Positions 24,935-32,612 of a stretch of DNA of 49,990 nucleotides are shown here, piece by piece (within the stretch, counting starts at the first letter, position 1; each line of letters starts with the position of its first letter). The notes below the pieces were generated by a model that searched no databases, was not told the origin of the DNA, and was given only the letters and a program-made list of their open reading frames with translations. Made by a program: the position numbers and the translations under genes. This DNA is from Anaerolineae bacterium (lineage in GTDB: Bacteria > Chloroflexota > Anaerolineae > Promineifilales > Promineifilaceae), in assembly GCA_030425205.1 (NCBI GenBank), contig JAUIAP010000045.1, positions 1 to 49,990 on the forward strand. The letters run 5' to 3'.

Positions 24935-26275
24935 TTATTGACCGAGTTGCGCCAGCGCATCACTTGCTGGCGCAAAGTACGGGTTAAAGTTATTGGCCGC
25001 TTGAAAGTCGGAACGCGCCTGTTCGACGTTGCCAAGTGCTTGATAGGCACGTCCGCGCCAATAAAAGGATTCCTCAAAGTAGGGGCGATTTGCCAGCGTT
25101 GCATCAGCCAGCAAAATAATGTCGTTGTAGCGGCCTGTTTCGTAGTACGCCTCGTAGAGGCCAAACTGATACCACAACATGCGCCATGGCAAGCCGATGA
25201 TACGGGCTTTGTCATAGATGGCGGCGGCTTCTTCGTTTCGGCCGATTTTCATCAGCGATGTTCCCATGTTGAACCACGCAAACGCATCCTCTGGTATCGT
25301 CTCCGTTTCTGCCTGCGCTACCAGCAAACTCTCCTGCCACATCGTGCTGTCCTGCCAACTATCCCCGACGAGGGCGGCGAGTTCTGCCTCACGCGCTGGC
25401 TCATAGACGATGATGTAGGTGCGGTTGAACTGTCGCCAGTAGGTGGCGAGATCGTCATACGTGAAGCGGCGACCTTCGGTTGAGTTGAAATCTTGCAGAG
25501 AGGCCGCATCCCAGATCAGCGAGTCATAAACCCACAGCCCGTTTTCCGCATCGTCATAACCGACCGCCAGCAGGTAGTGACCGTACCATTCGAGCCACGC
25601 CACTTCGCCGGGCGGATCCATCCCGATTTCGATAATCACGGGAAAGTCGTTGGCGAGCAGCGTCTTGAGCAGGGGCAGCGTGCCGTTGACGCGCATTTTG
25701 GCGTTGAGACCCGTCTGATCCTGAATGTAACCCGCCATCTGTTCAGGCGACACGTTGCGGTCTTCGGCGTTTGGCTTGACGATGGCGGCGGTGTCATACT
25801 GCGTTTGCTGTACGTCAAAGATGCTCAACGCCATCGCCAGCGTCGCGGGGCCACAGTTGTTCCAATCTTGCTGGTGATGCACGATTCCGTCGATGCGTGT
25901 CGAGGCTGGGAGCGTCGTTTCAGTCGGGAGCGCAGTTGCCGCCACGCTCGTTGTGAGTGTGGCGGTTGGGGTGATGACGATAGCTGTTTGTTGCGTTACG
26001 GCAACGGTGGGTAAGGAGGTCGCTGATGGGAGTAGTGTCGGTGTTGGGACAATGGGTGTTAAGGGAATGGGGGTGATTTCGGCCGAAATTGCCCCCGCAT
26101 CCGCCACAATCCCAACCGTCGGTAGCGTTGCACTCTCTGGCTCAGGAATCACCCAGTTTTGCACAAATTTTGGAAAACGTGCGAGTTGACGGGAGGGCAG
26201 ATTGTTTAACAGCATCCACCCACCCGCAGCTCCAACGACTACAATTAGCAGGAATCCAATGATCGATTTTCGCAT
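24935..26275 (-). CDS. C39-like peptidase with TPR repeats, membrane-anchored
   Basis: 446 residues: N-terminal TM helix (4-24), a Thr/Pro-rich linker (65-125), a papain-like C39 domain (130-260) and TPR repeats (300-446). The triad is C141 (WNNCGPATLAMAL), H233 (WYGHYLLAVGYDD) and D251 (VYDS). C39-fold proteins without an ABC transporter are usually secreted or surface peptidases. It leads a minus-strand run with the L,D-transpeptidase, VanW and TPR genes, suggesting a role in the cell envelope. The TPR part is duplicated as the separate gene at 21045-21746. Confidence 0.82.
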   Translation of the reverse strand: MRKSIIGFLLIVVVGAAGGWMLLNNLPSRQLARFPKFVQNWVIPEPESATLPTVGIVADAGAISAEITPIPLTPIVPTPTLLPSATSLPTVAVTQQTAIVITPTATLTTSVAATALPTETTLPASTRIDGIVHHQQDWNNCGPATLAMALSIFDVQQTQYDTAAIVKPNAEDRNVSPEQMAGYIQDQTGLNAKMRVNGTLPLLKTLLANDFPVIIEIGMDPPGEVAWLEWYGHYLLAVGYDDAENGLWVYDSLIWDAASLQDFNSTEGRRFTYDDLATYWRQFNRTYIIVYEPAREAELAALVGDSWQDSTMWQESLLVAQAETETIPEDAFAWFNMGTSLMKIGRNEEAAAIYDKARIIGLPWRMLWYQFGLYEAYYETGRYNDIILLADATLANRPYFEESFYWRGRAYQALGNVEQARSDFQAANNFNPYFAPASDALAQLGQ

Positions 26276-26312
26276 ATTCTATTTTGCAGAAAACAGCGTT
26301 TCCTGCGGTGGG

Positions 26313-26420
26313 TTACTTGCCGCGCCCAATCAGATAGCCGACTAAGCCAACAAGCACCAAGATAAGGATGATCCATAAAAGCCAGACACCCATCATTCCA
26401 TTCATCATACCGTCCATCAT
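26313..26420 (-). CDS. Met-rich 35-residue single-TM peptide
   Basis: Too short for usual gene calling. The ATG at 26420 follows a GGAG ribosome site, and the product begins MMDGMMNGMMG and continues as one TM helix (VWLLWIILILVLVGLVGYL) ending in IGRGK. It begins 12 nt after the stop of the multicopper oxidase gene, on the same strand. Small proteins with a Met-rich N-terminus and one helix are common beside copper genes in many bacteria; Met clusters bind Cu(I) or Ag(I). The composition and ribosome site make a real gene likely. Confidence 0.7.
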   Translation of the reverse strand: MMDGMMNGMMGVWLLWIILILVLVGLVGYLIGRGK

Positions 26421-26432
26421 AATCGTTCTCCG

Positions 26433-27675
26433 TTACGCCACGATGCGATAGTTTCGCATCATGCCGCCATCTTCGTGTTCTAAGTTGTGACAGTGATAAA
26501 CAAACATCCCCGCATGATCGGTGAAGCGCATCAACAGCGTCGCCGTCTCGTCAGGCATGAGTAACACTGTATCTTTCCACCCCTCATCAACATATCCCTG
26601 CGCCACTGCGCTCGGTGTTCCCGTGCGCTTTAGCACTTGGAATTGGTTGCCGTGAATGTGGACAGGGTGAGGGAAGCCGTTGCCACCATTGCCGACGTTG
26701 GTGACGTGCCATAGCTCGGTTGTGTTGAGCTTGACGATTTCGTTGTCGGCGACTGCGTTCATCTCAAATTGGCGGCCGTCAATCGTCGGGGTCATGTGGT
26801 TGACGAAGAAATCGAACGAGCGCGGATTGTCGGCGTTGACCACATCGGCCGAATTTTCCCAATTCAACGCCGCGAACTGGGCGGGCAACGTTTGTGCCGA
26901 CTGCTCTTCACGCGCCACGTTAAAGCGCATGATTTCAAATGTGTTGTTGTTGGCTCCTGCGAGGGGGAGCGCGACCAGTTTGGGTTGGTCGTTGAGCTGA
27001 TTTCGGCCGAAATCGTGCCACAACTCAACCCGTTCACCCGGCGAGAGCAACAGATACGGCTTCTCAACAGGCCGCCATCGCTGCCAATCACCGTTAAAGG
27101 CGTGTCATCATCCCACGCCAACTTATAAACCCGCGCATTAGAGCCATTGAGCAAGCGCAGTCGGTAGGGGCGCGTTGCCACTTCATGCTGATAGTTAAGC
27201 TGCCCGTTGACAAGCATCTGCTCTGCCCAAAATCCTTGCATCACTTGGTGCATGTCGCTGACGTAGACAAATTCATTGGCACTGCTAAACGTCCGATCTT
27301 GAATCACCAGCGGCACGTCAAATTCCCCACGCGGCAAGTCATAACTTTGTTCGGTCTCATCTTCAACGATGAACAAACCCGCCAACCCGAAATAAACCTG
27401 TGCGCCCGTCATGCCGTGCGGATGGGGGTGATACCAATACGTTCCTGCCCGATTGTTCACGGTGAATTCATAAAGATATTCCGATCCGCTAGGGATAGCG
27501 TAACGCGGATGACCGTCCATCTCTTCTGATAAGCCGAAACGTTCTCATACGTCTTGGGCTGCTTTTCAACAACAATCGACTCATCGATCTCAACCGACTC
27601 AATCACTGGCGCAGTCGTCTCTGCACCGCACCCAAAGAGGGCAAGGATAAAGGCAAGCAAAATAAAGGTTCGCAT
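26433..27675 (-). pseudogene. Multicopper oxidase lipoprotein, internally deleted and frameshifted
   Basis: The start (27675) has a lipoprotein signal (ALFGCGAE). Codons then break off after KTYENVSAYQK, and a second frame resumes at MDGHPRYAIPSGSEYLYEF. About 70-80 residues that normally carry the first HxH copper pair (HWHG) are missing. The HPHPHG motif is present in TYWYHPHPHGMTG. Near 27063 one G seems lost (GSDGGLL then KPYLLLSPGERVE in another frame). The C-terminal domain is intact, with HPVHIHGNQF and YHCHNLEHEDGGM ligands. Copper oxidases of this class convert Cu(I) to Cu(II) outside the membrane. The single-base loss may be a sequencing error; the larger gap looks real. Confidence 0.85.
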
Positions 27676-27708
27676 CCTTACATTTTAGTCGGCTCACGTC
27701 ATCTCAGA

Positions 27709-27807
27709 CAGTCGCCAAATAGCCTAACTTTCCATCCGCTAAATGGCGGATGCAAGAGGAACCCCTGCCCCTTTGTGTATCTAGCCAAAGGCTATTTGGC
27801 GGATGTC
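27709..27807. promoter_or_regulatory. Copper element cluster between multicopper oxidase and Csp-like gene
   Basis: In the divergent gap lie the palindrome CATCCGCTAAATGGCGGATG (27733-27752), a half-site toward the oxidase gene (GCCAAAT at 27714-27720, 24 bp from the palindrome arm) and a half-site CTATTTGGCGGATGTC (27792-27807) toward the Csp-like gene. The same layout, with AAAGTTAGGC between palindrome and half-site, occurs at 32613-32657. The sites sit where a regulator could control both genes. Confidence 0.65.
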
Positions 27808-27897
27808 TGTCCCTATGCTGTTTGATAGAGTTGAATGCAAAACAATCAATAATGTGTGATGGGCTACCTCCCGTCACAACAACAATAGGACACCACC

Positions 27898-28245
27898 ATG
27901 CACCACGATAAATCCTCCTCCATCCCCGAAAAGTACCGCGAATGTATTGAAGCCTGTCAAGCATGTTATCTTGAGTGCCAAATTTGCCTGATCGAAATGC
28001 TGGGCAAGGACAGCATGAACGACTGCCCAAAATGCTGCATTGACTGCACCGAACTGTGTCAGCTTGCCATTGGTTTTATGGCACGTGACAGCAAAATGGC
28101 CGCCAAAGTGTGCGAACTGTGTGCGGAAATTTGCGAATGGTGTGCTGAACAGTGCGCGGCGCACGATCATGACCATTGTCAACGTTGCGCCGAAAGCTGC
28201 CGTCGCTGTGCCGAGAGCTGCCGTAAAATGGCTGAAATGGGCTAA
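27898..28245 (+). CDS. Cys-rich four-helix copper-storage-like protein (Csp/DUF326)
   Basis: 115 residues with about 20 Cys, mostly as CxxC or CxxxC on helices (RECIEACQACYLECQIC, CELCAEICEWCAEQC, CQRCAESCRRCAESC). This is the pattern of the DUF326/Csp family, four-helix bundles whose inward Cys bind many Cu(I) ions. There is no signal peptide, so it is the cytosolic type. The copper element cluster precedes it and a clear terminator follows, so it is a single-gene unit. A divergent copper oxidase supports the role. Confidence 0.88.
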   Translation: MHHDKSSSIPEKYRECIEACQACYLECQICLIEMLGKDSMNDCPKCCIDCTELCQLAIGFMARDSKMAAKVCELCAEICEWCAEQCAAHDHDHCQRCAESCRRCAESCRKMAEMG

Positions 28246-28271
28246 CGTTTCCCTTCCCTTCTCCTCCTAAC

Positions 28272-28302
28272 GAGCGTAGCCAGTTGGCTGCGCTCATTTT
28301 TT
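28272..28302 (+). terminator. Intrinsic terminator after the Csp-like gene
   Basis: GAGCG-T-AGCCA pairs with TGGCT-G-CGCTC across a GT turn, followed by A and six T. A stable 10-pair stem with a T-run, 27 bp after the stop codon, is a standard Rho-independent terminator. Confidence 0.88.
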
Positions 28303-28386
28303 ATCGCCTACTATCAGATTCAATCACCCAAATAGGCAACATAGCAGATGCGAAATGCACGTTGTTATGTCGCTACAGTAAAAATC

Positions 28387-28752
28387 ATGGATAAATTTGA
28401 AACACACACAACCGTTCCCGTTCGTGCCAAAGAGATCAATGTCACCGACCGTGCAGAGATGCCTGTCGATCTCTATGAAACAGATGCTCACGTTGTCATC
28501 GCCGCTGGAATGCCACGCTGTTTACCTAACCGAATTGAGATCGGGGTGCAAGGAGACACGCTATTCATCGCGGCTGAAGAACATCAAGGCGAGCAGAAGC
28601 TGGACGCAGCGCGTACCTATCACATGCGCGAACTGCCAGCGGGCAAAATCGGCCGATCAATCCCCCTTCCCACCTGCAATGCAGACAGCGCAATCGCCCA
28701 TTTCAACAACGGTCTGCTGGTGATCACGTTTGACAAAGCAGTGTCGGGATGA
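28387..28752 (+). CDS. Small heat-shock protein (Hsp20/alpha-crystallin)
   Basis: 121 residues from the ATG at 28387. The alpha-crystallin domain is recognisable: PVDLYETDAHVVIAAGMP, NRIEIGVQGDTLFIAAEE, REL-PAGKIGRSIPLP and the final NNGLLVITF. It lacks the C-terminal IxI tail after LVITFDKAVSG, so it may have reduced oligomer contacts. sHSPs hold unfolding proteins in the cytoplasm. It is followed by a methyltransferase and a NicO transporter, overlapping the former. Confidence 0.83.
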   Translation: MDKFETHTTVPVRAKEINVTDRAEMPVDLYETDAHVVIAAGMPRCLPNRIEIGVQGDTLFIAAEEHQGEQKLDAARTYHMRELPAGKIGRSIPLPTCNADSAIAHFNNGLLVITFDKAVSG

Positions 28753-29395
28753 GCAACCAAATCAAAAAAGTTATACGCGCCAAGCGGCAACCTACGATTG
28801 GACAGAGAAAATCTATCGGCTGTTTGGTTTCCGTGAGGAAGCGTATCGACGTGCCGCGATTGAGGCACTCGATTTGCAAGCGGGTGATACGGTCATCGAC
28901 TTGGGATGTGGGACGGGGAAAAACTTTGCGCCGCTGTTGGAGAAAATCGGCCGAACGGGCATCCTCATCGGCGTAGACCTGACCGCCGCTATGCTAGAAC
29001 AAGCGCAAGAGAAAATAGACGAGAACGATTGGCAAAACGTCACGCTGGTTCATGCTGACGTTGCGGATTATCAGTTTCCCGACCAATTTCCGCCCGATGG
29101 GATATTGTCTACGTTTGCATTGGGATTTTCGGCCGATTATGCCCAAGTTATCGAGCGCAGTGCCGCCGCATTAGCTGAAAAGAGCGGCACGCTCGCAGTC
29201 GCTGACATGCGCTGGTCGGATAAGTTGCCCCGTTGGTTGATGCGAATTGGCACGAAATTCGCCGCGCCGTTTGGCGTGAGTGAAACATCGCTAAAAAGGG
29301 ATTTGATGGGAGAAATCGGCCGAAACTTCCCTCAAACAGAGCAGACGCTCCACTATTTTAATACCGTCTTCGTGGCGGTTGGAACAAAAAATTGA
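28730..29395 (+). CDS. UbiE-like SAM-dependent methyltransferase
   Basis: About 221 residues. The Rossmann motif is VIDLGCGTGKNFAPLL, with LIGVDLTAAMLEQA and LVHADVADYQFP, as in UbiE-type methyltransferases. The start is unclear. A TTG at 28730 overlaps the Hsp20 gene by 23 nt; alternatively the ATG at 28749 (MSNQIKK) is the true start and one A is missing from the six-A run at 28764-28769. The substrate is unknown; such genes occur in arsenic and metal loci. Confidence 0.75.
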   Translation: MTKQCRDEQPNQKSYTRQAATYDWTEKIYRLFGFREEAYRRAAIEALDLQAGDTVIDLGCGTGKNFAPLLEKIGRTGILIGVDLTAAMLEQAQEKIDENDWQNVTLVHADVADYQFPDQFPPDGILSTFALGFSADYAQVIERSAAALAEKSGTLAVADMRWSDKLPRWLMRIGTKFAAPFGVSETSLKRDLMGEIGRNFPQTEQTLHYFNTVFVAVGTKN

Positions 29396-30282
29396 ATATC
29401 AAACAATCCTCACCGTCGAGAAAACAGTCTGTCTGGCTCTTATTTAGCCTCTTCGCCATCATCGTTATCATTGGACAAATCTATGTTTTGGTTGCGCCTG
29501 AAGTGCAACCAGAAACCTCGCCGCTAGCTGCATCTGGTCTTACCTATATCCAGAATGCGGTGCAAAATGCGGCTGATAATCCCGCTTTTCCCTTTCTTGC
29601 CCTGCTTGCCGCCCTGCTGATTGGGGGTTTGCACACCCTCACGCCCGGACACAATAAAATCTTAACGGGCGCATTCCTCATTAGCAGCAAATCCCCTTGG
29701 CGACACGCCATCTTTATCGGGGTTGCCACCGCCCTTTCTCACACCATTGCCGTAACGGTTATTGGCACACTGGCACTCTCAACACGTGGTCAAGCGTTGA
29801 GCGTTTTATACTTGCGCTATTTGGGAATTCCAACGGGGATCGCTGTCGTCGGCTTGGGGATTATGCTCGTGTTGAATCATCTTAGCGGCGGTGGTCATAT
29901 GCACATCGGCCGAGGAACCCACTCGCACGGTGCAGAAGGTGAACACACACACGGGGATGATTACGTCATGCCCACGCGCTTGACCTTAACGGGGCTGGTT
30001 ATTCTCGCCCTGATTCATGGCGTTGTCCCAACCACTGACGCGCTGGCGATTTTGCTTGTCGCGCTCTCGCTCAAACAGGCGTTTCTCGGCATCAGCCTCA
30101 TCATCGCCTACAGTCTTGGCATCGCCATCGTCATGAGTACCATCGGCATTCTCTTTCTGACAACGGGCGAACAACTCACAACACGCTTTGAGCGACAAAC
30201 CCGCTGGCTGCCGCTCATTGGTGCAATTTTGGTTGTTCTATTTGGTTTATCCATTATTGTGCGGTCGTTTGTGGCACTCTGA
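29392..30282 (+). CDS. NicO/RcnA-family nickel-cobalt transporter-like membrane protein
   Basis: 296 residues from a TTG start overlapping the methyltransferase stop (TTGA). About six to seven TM helices. GGLHTLTPGHNKILTGAFL and SHTIAVTVIGTLAL are the family's motif regions, and a cytoplasmic His-rich loop (GGGHMHIGRGTHSHGAEGEHTHGDDY region, about residues 165-190) follows. NicO/RcnA proteins move Ni(II)/Co(II), often outwards. The N-terminus carries one TM and a short extracytoplasmic part. Coupling to the methyltransferase gene suggests one transcript with hsp20. Confidence 0.83.
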   Translation: MNIKQSSPSRKQSVWLLFSLFAIIVIIGQIYVLVAPEVQPETSPLAASGLTYIQNAVQNAADNPAFPFLALLAALLIGGLHTLTPGHNKILTGAFLISSKSPWRHAIFIGVATALSHTIAVTVIGTLALSTRGQALSVLYLRYLGIPTGIAVVGLGIMLVLNHLSGGGHMHIGRGTHSHGAEGEHTHGDDYVMPTRLTLTGLVILALIHGVVPTTDALAILLVALSLKQAFLGISLIIAYSLGIAIVMSTIGILFLTTGEQLTTRFERQTRWLPLIGAILVVLFGLSIIVRSFVAL

Positions 30283-30374
30283 TACGATAACACGACTATG
30301 CCAAAGTCATTCACCCCAACACCCTCAAACACAAAATCGCCCACTATAGTTGGCGATGATATAATATGAGCGCA

Positions 30375-30703
30375 ATGCAAAAGACAGTAATCTTTTACAA
30401 AGATGCGCAGGGTGATGAGCCATTTACTGATTGGCTCAATGCGTTGCGCGACCCACAACACGGCGGCGTATTCTTAAACGTCTATTCCGTGTTGAGCAGG
30501 GCAATTATGGTGACTATAAATCGGTTGTCGATGGTGTTTATGAGCTGCGATTTTTCTTTGGCTCAGGGTATCGCGTCTACTTCGGCGAAGACGGCGACAC
30601 AATTGTTGTCTTGCTAACGGGTGGTGATAAGGCGAGCCAGAACAAGGATATTCAGACCGCCAAAGATTACTGGGAGGATTATCAAAGTGACACGTCAATA
30701 TAG
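30375..30703 (+). pseudogene. HigB/RelE-superfamily toxin, frameshifted
   Basis: MQKTVIFYKDAQGDEPFTDW and LNALRDPQ lead in one frame. The remainder, RRRILKRLFRVEQGNYGDY followed by KSVVDGVYELRFFFGSGYRVYF, lies in the frame shifted by one missing base (an A in CAA(A)CA near 30455). Together they match phage-derived Gp49/HigB-type toxins that cut mRNA at the ribosome. The TATAAT at 30360-30365 ends 9 nt before the ATG, suggesting a leaderless transcript. The antitoxin follows with a 17-nt overlap and is intact, so toxicity may have been lost, or the base was miscalled. Confidence 0.8.
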
Positions 30704-30995
30704 GACACTGCATGAGGTAACAGAAGAATATCTAAATGAGCATCCTGATGAGATCGATGCATTTCTCACCGAGATATTTGCCGACTACGCGGAGGATAGC
30801 GACTCAGCTGCGCTGCTTTCGGCATTGCGGGTCATTGCGCGCGTGAAAGGCATTACCAGCATGGCGAGTGAGGTTGGAATGAGTCGGCAGGGATTACAGA
30901 AAGCGTTGTCAAGCAAAGGTAACCCTCGGCTTGACAACATAAACTCGATTATGCACGCGATGGGGTATCAGTTAATGCCGCTCCCTCTAAGCTGA
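30687..30995 (+). CDS. HigA-type XRE antitoxin
   Basis: 102 residues from a GTG at 30687 overlapping the toxin. The C-terminal HTH (GITSMASEVGMSRQGLQKAL, then SKGNPRLDNINSIMHAMGY) is the XRE type common to the partner of Gp49-like HigB toxins, and the N-terminal half is acidic. It would neutralise the toxin and repress the operon. The conserved final GYQLMPLPL supports the family. Confidence 0.83.
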   Translation: MTRQYRTLHEVTEEYLNEHPDEIDAFLTEIFADYAEDSDSAALLSALRVIARVKGITSMASEVGMSRQGLQKALSSKGNPRLDNINSIMHAMGYQLMPLPLS

Positions 30996-31013
30996 GCCTC
31001 TCGCACGCATTCC

Positions 31014-31540
31014 TTACGGACCGGCTGAAAAGTCAGGAACAGGTCGCGCATCCGCTTCTGCCTGCGTCGTCGCCTTGCCATTTTCCTCGATATCTTCCAG
31101 CAACCAGTTCATCTCGTCAATCTCGCGCCGCTGTGCTTCGATAATTTCGTTAGCAAGCTCTTTCACGCGCACGTCATCGATTTCCGCCCGCTCGCTCGTC
31201 AAAATCGCAATTGAGTGATGGGGAATCATCGCGCTCATCCATGAACTATCCTGAACGGTTGTTTGACTGCGGACAAAAACAGCGCGGCAATAAAGACAAC
31301 CAGGCTGCCCAAATAAATCCCCATATTTGCCTTGCTGCTGTTGTACATGCCCCGCATGAATGACAGCATAATCACTGCCATCGCTGCTCCCATGATGAAG
31401 GTCATGAAAAAGCGCGTTTCGCTCCAGCGGACGTGTGATAGCTGATAACTATTGAGATACATCAGCAAATACATTGCCACCATCGACGTGGCAATCATCG
31501 CTGCAAACTTTTTGTAATTTCCATTCTTGTGTTGATTCAT
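31014..31540 (-). pseudogene. DUF305 membrane protein with a single-base frameshift
   Basis: From the ATG at 31540 (AAGGAG ribosome site) the frame encodes three TM helices (FAAMIATSMVAMYLLMYLNSY, FFMTFIMGAAMAVIML, IYLGSLVVFIAALFL). It then leaves the family path near 31270 and stops at 31235. The next frame continues TTVQDSSWMSAMIPHHSIAI and LTSERAEIDD, the DUF305 core. One G lost from TTTTTGG(TCCGC) would account for the break. The intact family has this exact order (three TM, then DUF305). Copper element at 31614-31631 lies upstream. Assembly error is a real possibility. Confidence 0.8.
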
Positions 31541-31612
31541 GTCGCTCCTTAATTTTTAGCTCTTAACCAAAGGTGATCTCTAAGCCATTCTATGGGAGAC
31601 GCTATGTGTTGC

Positions 31613-31633
31613 CATCCGCCATTTAGCGGATAG
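31613..31633. promoter_or_regulatory. Copper element upstream of the DUF305 gene
   Basis: ATCCGCCATTTAGCGGAT (31614-31631) is a perfect 6-bp-arm palindrome 73 bp upstream of the DUF305 start on the minus strand. It is identical over its full length to the one at 32615-32632. Confidence 0.6.
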
Positions 31634-31665
31634 CTCGAAACAAAAAGGAGTATAGACAGGGGAAA

Positions 31666-32142
31666 TTATTGACTCTCGGCATGTGAACCGTGATCGCTCA
31701 CCTGCTGGTCAAACCATGAATGTAGGGCGGTGATGAGCGCAGGATCATCAGTCGTGTAAAGGATTTGTGCGCCGTCGGGGAGTTCGCTGTACTGGATGTC
31801 GATGCGGTCAGCACCTGTGGTGAGTTCATGCAATCCCGCCATGTCGTCGCCGTGAATCATGGCAGGGTCGTGGAAATCGCCGTTACTAAAGTCGGTGGCT
31901 TCTTCGGTGAGATGTTCGCGGATTAGGGCAATTTCGGCCGAATCTCCATCATCCGAAATTACCTGTTGTAGCCCCCCATCTTCCCGCTTCTCAAAAATAT
32001 GCGTCGTGCGGTCAAGGTCAAACGGCATCACTTCCGCACCTCTCTCTGCGACTTCGGCGTGTCGTTGCGTTGCGTCATGCGTGCAGCCGATTAGCCACAC
32101 GCCGAGCAATGCCACTATCAGAAACTTAATGCTCACTTTCAC
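31666..32142 (-). CDS. Copper-locus lipoprotein, unknown family
   Basis: 158 residues with a lipoprotein signal (WLIGC20). The body reads HAEVAERGAEVMPFDLDRTTHIF, then a region of His/Asp-rich patches (FHDPAMIHGDDMAGLHELTTGADRID in two stretches) and ends VSDHGSHAESQ. I recall a conserved family with this pattern, sometimes misannotated as aspartate carbamoyltransferase, in copper-related loci; this is from memory and unverified. His and Asp clusters suggest metal binding outside the cell. It overlaps the MarR gene upstream by 17 nt, so it is expressed with it. Confidence 0.6.
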   Translation of the reverse strand: MKVSIKFLIVALLGVWLIGCTHDATQRHAEVAERGAEVMPFDLDRTTHIFEKREDGGLQQVISDDGDSAEIALIREHLTEEATDFSNGDFHDPAMIHGDDMAGLHELTTGADRIDIQYSELPDGAQILYTTDDPALITALHSWFDQQVSDHGSHAESQ

Positions 32143-32560
32143 GAATTGCCTCCACTAAAGTTTTTAAAGAGTGCAGAACAGTTGCGCGTTGGGTTGTGGG
32201 GACGTGTTGCCAGACGGCGGCTAATTTTGTTTGACGGGCTTGGGCAAGTTCGGCCGATTTCACCTCCCCCACCTCCGTCAACACCAAATCCCACACCCGC
32301 CCATCATCCACATTGCGCTGCTTGACGATCCAACCGCGCTTAACGAGTTTGTCCACCAAGCGACTGACCGTGCTTTTCGCCAAGTTGAGCCGCTCAACCA
32401 AAACAAGCTGTGAGAGCGGACTCGCTTGCGATAGTTCCAACAGCGCGTGTGCTTCTGCAATAGGGATAGACTGTCCGCATGGGGTCTGCATCGGCCGATG
32501 CCAACCAAACGCCCGCGTCAACGCCACAATTTCCGCCTGCAACTGGTCTTCATCGTTCAT
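32126..32560 (-). CDS. MarR-family transcriptional regulator
   Basis: 144 residues from the ATG at 32560. The winged HTH is LVLVERLNLAKSTVSRLVDKL, with wing KQRNVDDGRVWDLVLTEVG, as in MarR repressors. An upstream in-frame ATG at 32599 would lie inside the operator. It is coupled by a 17-nt overlap to the downstream lipoprotein. One Cys (PCGQSIPIAEAHALLEL) sits N-terminal to the HTH and may be a metal or redox switch. The dyad pair 32563-32602 directly upstream suggests autoregulation and control of the divergent 4-TM gene. Confidence 0.85.
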   Translation of the reverse strand: MNDEDQLQAEIVALTRAFGWHRPMQTPCGQSIPIAEAHALLELSQASPLSQLVLVERLNLAKSTVSRLVDKLVKRGWIVKQRNVDDGRVWDLVLTEVGEVKSAELAQARQTKLAAVWQHVPTTQRATVLHSLKTLVEAIRESEH

Positions 32561-32562
32561 AA

Positions 32563-32602
32563 TAGTTCGATTATACAACCATTTAGTTCGATGACACAAC
32601 TA
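32563..32602. promoter_or_regulatory. Two tandem MarR-type dyads
   Basis: TAGTT-N9-AACCA (32563-32581) and TAGTT-N9-AACTA (32584-32602) are two copies of one dyad, 21 bp apart, or two helical turns. They sit 3-42 bp upstream of the marR start codon, as expected for cooperative repressor binding. Confidence 0.65.
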
Positions 32603-32612
32603 AACAGCCCGT

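Noticed and set aside
31235..31237. TGA in the DUF305 gene as another selenocysteine
   Set aside because: The reading frame after this TGA does not continue the family; the family sequence resumes in a different frame, so a frameshift explains it.
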